64,000 nt of DNA from Roseibacillus sp. (GTDB lineage: Bacteria; Verrucomicrobiota; Verrucomicrobiia; Verrucomicrobiales; Akkermansiaceae), in assembly GCA_028821775.1 (NCBI GenBank), contig JAPKFB010000009.1, positions 33,097 through 97,096 of the forward strand, given 5' to 3'. Made by a program: the position numbers and the translations under genes. This document shows, piece by piece, positions 62,788 to 64,000 of this stretch. Below the pieces are notes generated by a model. The model was given only the letters and a program-made list of their open reading frames with translations, did no database searches and was not told where the DNA came from. The number at the start of each line of letters is the position of its first letter. Positions within the stretch are counted from its first letter, which is position 1.

Positions 62788-63729
62788 ATGATGTCACCGA
62801 TGGGTAAATGCTTTTGTAGGGTAGCGATCGTGTTCGCTGCCATGATTTCTCCCCTTGTTCATGCCGAGGCCGGGCCGATCAAGGTGTTCCTCCTGGCGGG
62901 CCAGTCGAATATGGAAGGGCAGGGAGTCGTCTCGATGGATCACGCCGATCACTACAACGGTGGCAAGGGCAATCTCGTCTGGTCGATGAAGAACTCCGTG
63001 AGCAAGGCGCGGATGGGACATCTTCGCGACGCGGAGGGGAAGTGGGTGGCCCGCGCGGATGTGACGATCAGTTTTAAAGCACGGGGCAAGCTCCGCAAAG
63101 GGAAGTTGACGGTTGGCTATACGGGCTACGGCGGAAGCAGTCACATTGGACCCGAGTTGCAATTTGGGCACGTGATGGGTGATCACTTTGACGAGTCGGT
63201 GTTGCTCATCAAGACCGCTTGGGGCGGGAAGAGCCTCTTCCAGGATTTTCGGCCACCGAGTTCCGCGGGCAAGACCGGACCCTACTATGAGCAGATGATT
63301 TCGGAAATCCGCGCGGCGCTCAAGGAGTTGGGGGATAGCAAGTATGATTTGTGTGGCTTCGTCTGGATGCAGGGCTGGAACGACATGGTTTCGAAAGAGG
63401 GAACCAAAGAGTATGCTGAACACCTCGTGAACTTCGCCAAAGACATTCGCGCTGAATTCAAGCTGCCGAACCTTCCCATGGTGGTGGGGGAACTCGGTAA
63501 CGGCGGCGCGGCCAGAGAAGGCAGTGGGATGGAGATCTTTCGGAAGGCACAGGAGACCGGCACCGGGAAGATTTCAAACGCCTTGTTCGTGTCGACCCAT
63601 CAGTTCGCGCGCTCCAAGGATCTCTCTCCCAACATCGGGCACGGGCATCATTGGTTTGGAAATGCGGAAAGCTATTTCCTGGTTGGAGAAGCCTTGGGTG
63701 AGTCGATGAAGAAACTGCTCAGCCCATGA
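62788..63729 (+). CDS. Sialate O-acetylesterase / carbohydrate esterase-like (SASA) protein
   Basis: 313 residues from the ATG at 62788 (GTG three bases upstream possible). A signal peptide (FCRVAIVFAAMISPLVHA) is followed by FLLAGQSNMEGQG, the first SGNH/SASA block with the nucleophile Ser. GLCGFVWMQGWND-like (VWMQGWNDM) and HGHHWFGNAESYFLVGEALG, with the expected Asp/His region, end it. Such enzymes remove acetyl groups from polysaccharides. It lies 155 bases after the cupredoxin fusion gene. Confidence 0.86.
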   Translation: MMSPMGKCFCRVAIVFAAMISPLVHAEAGPIKVFLLAGQSNMEGQGVVSMDHADHYNGGKGNLVWSMKNSVSKARMGHLRDAEGKWVARADVTISFKARGKLRKGKLTVGYTGYGGSSHIGPELQFGHVMGDHFDESVLLIKTAWGGKSLFQDFRPPSSAGKTGPYYEQMISEIRAALKELGDSKYDLCGFVWMQGWNDMVSKEGTKEYAEHLVNFAKDIRAEFKLPNLPMVVGELGNGGAAREGSGMEIFRKAQETGTGKISNALFVSTHQFARSKDLSPNIGHGHHWFGNAESYFLVGEALGESMKKLLSP

Positions 63730-63855
63730 AGCCCACTTGGTGAGCGGCGCAGGAGTGAGCGCTCCTCCCGAGCTCTCGCTCGATCAGGGGCGTGGAAGCC
63801 TTGGGCGCGGTGGGTGCCCAATTCCCCGAGTTCTCAGAACCGGGACAGCGAACCA

Positions 63856-64000
63856 TCAAGGCTCGACTCCTTCCACTTTGAAGTCATCGATAACCAGGCC
63901 GGTCTGGAACGAGTCGAAATTATCGCAGCTGAAGACGATCTGGAAATACACGTCCTTGCCGATTGCCGCGGCGGGAATGTCGTGGGACACCGTCTCCCAA
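63856..64000 (-). CDS. C-terminal end of an exported beta-sandwich protein (partial)
   Basis: The minus-strand frame enters from the window edge and ends at TGA 63856-63858. It reads WETVSHDIPAAAIGKDVYFQ, then IVFSCDNFDSFQTGLVIDDF and KVEGVEP, a typical closing of carbohydrate-binding or MAM-like beta-sandwich domains in exported Verrucomicrobia proteins. Too little is visible to name the protein. It is convergent with the esterase gene. Confidence 0.75.
   Translation of the reverse strand, partial: WETVSHDIPAAAIGKDVYFQIVFSCDNFDSFQTGLVIDDFKVEGVEP

Noticed and set aside
1..64000. CRISPR arrays, insertion sequences, phage genes, toxin-antitoxin pairs
   Set aside because: No regularly spaced repeats, transposase motifs, phage structural genes or typical toxin/antitoxin pairs were seen.

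Overview
The window reads as a chromosomal segment of a Verrucomicrobiota bacterium (PVC superphylum), probably aquatic. The evidence is a fused LpxC-FabZ lipid A protein, several exported families mostly shared by Planctomycetes and Verrucomicrobia (DUF1553, DUF1501, DUF1592-type PSCyt/PSD proteins, DUF1552, PQQ-like and YVTN propellers), an ECF sigma factor of the Rhodopirellula/Verrucomicrobium type, many GTG and TTG starts, and high GC. No insertion sequence, phage gene or CRISPR array was found. A species cannot be named from this.

Layout. 1-2.0 kb: end of a DUF1553 gene coupled to a Tat-exported DUF1501 protein. 2.2-6.3 kb: a broken small gene, a lipoprotein, lpxC-fabZ, an RluA-type pseudouridine synthase and a Nif3-like protein. 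6.7-7.0 kb: two divergent tRNA-Gly genes. 7.1-11.9 kb: a small exported protein, an outer-membrane barrel, a tyrosine autokinase and a Wza-like export protein, which together look like an exopolysaccharide secretion set without glycosyltransferases. 12-16.2 kb: an exported PDZ protein, the tail-specific protease Prc, a YggS-type PLP protein and a DUF971 protein. 16.3-30.7 kb: mixed genes, including an exported JAMM-type protein, an ABCG-like transporter, an AsmA-like protein, a Nudix hydrolase, an alpha/beta hydrolase, an M15-like peptidase, a methyltransferase, a detached RecB-type nuclease domain and fumarase. 31.0-33.1 kb: ribosomal protein S14, an FmdB zinc ribbon and a CNNM/HlyC membrane protein.

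33.5-36.0 kb holds the most notable locus: a DUF4266-like Cys-ended lipoprotein, an outer-membrane barrel, and a thioredoxin-like gene whose CxxC motif is written TGA-Pro-Gly-TGA in one otherwise open frame. A short hairpin with a possible bulged U lies 11 nt after the first TGA. This looks like a UxxU (double selenocysteine) protein of the SelL kind, here carrying calcium-binding thrombospondin type 3 repeats. The recoding is inferred, not proven.

36.1-46.2 kb: pyruvate kinase with a perfect 16-bp palindrome upstream, a glycosidase remnant, an ECF sigma/FecR/paired repeat-protein operon ending in a spermidine-synthase-like methyltransferase, and a sodium:solute symporter. 46.3-50.8 kb, minus strand: an STN-like protein, a PQQ-like propeller, an M28 peptidase remnant and gamma-glutamyltransferase. 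51.3-62.6 kb: a run of exported redox proteins (YVTN/cytochrome c/ankyrin fusion, PQQ-like propeller, PSCyt/DUF1592, DUF1552, and a cytochrome/Vgb-propeller/cupredoxin fusion). An acetylesterase-like protein and a partial exported protein close the window. Several genes are interrupted or truncated, so local gene decay is visible.
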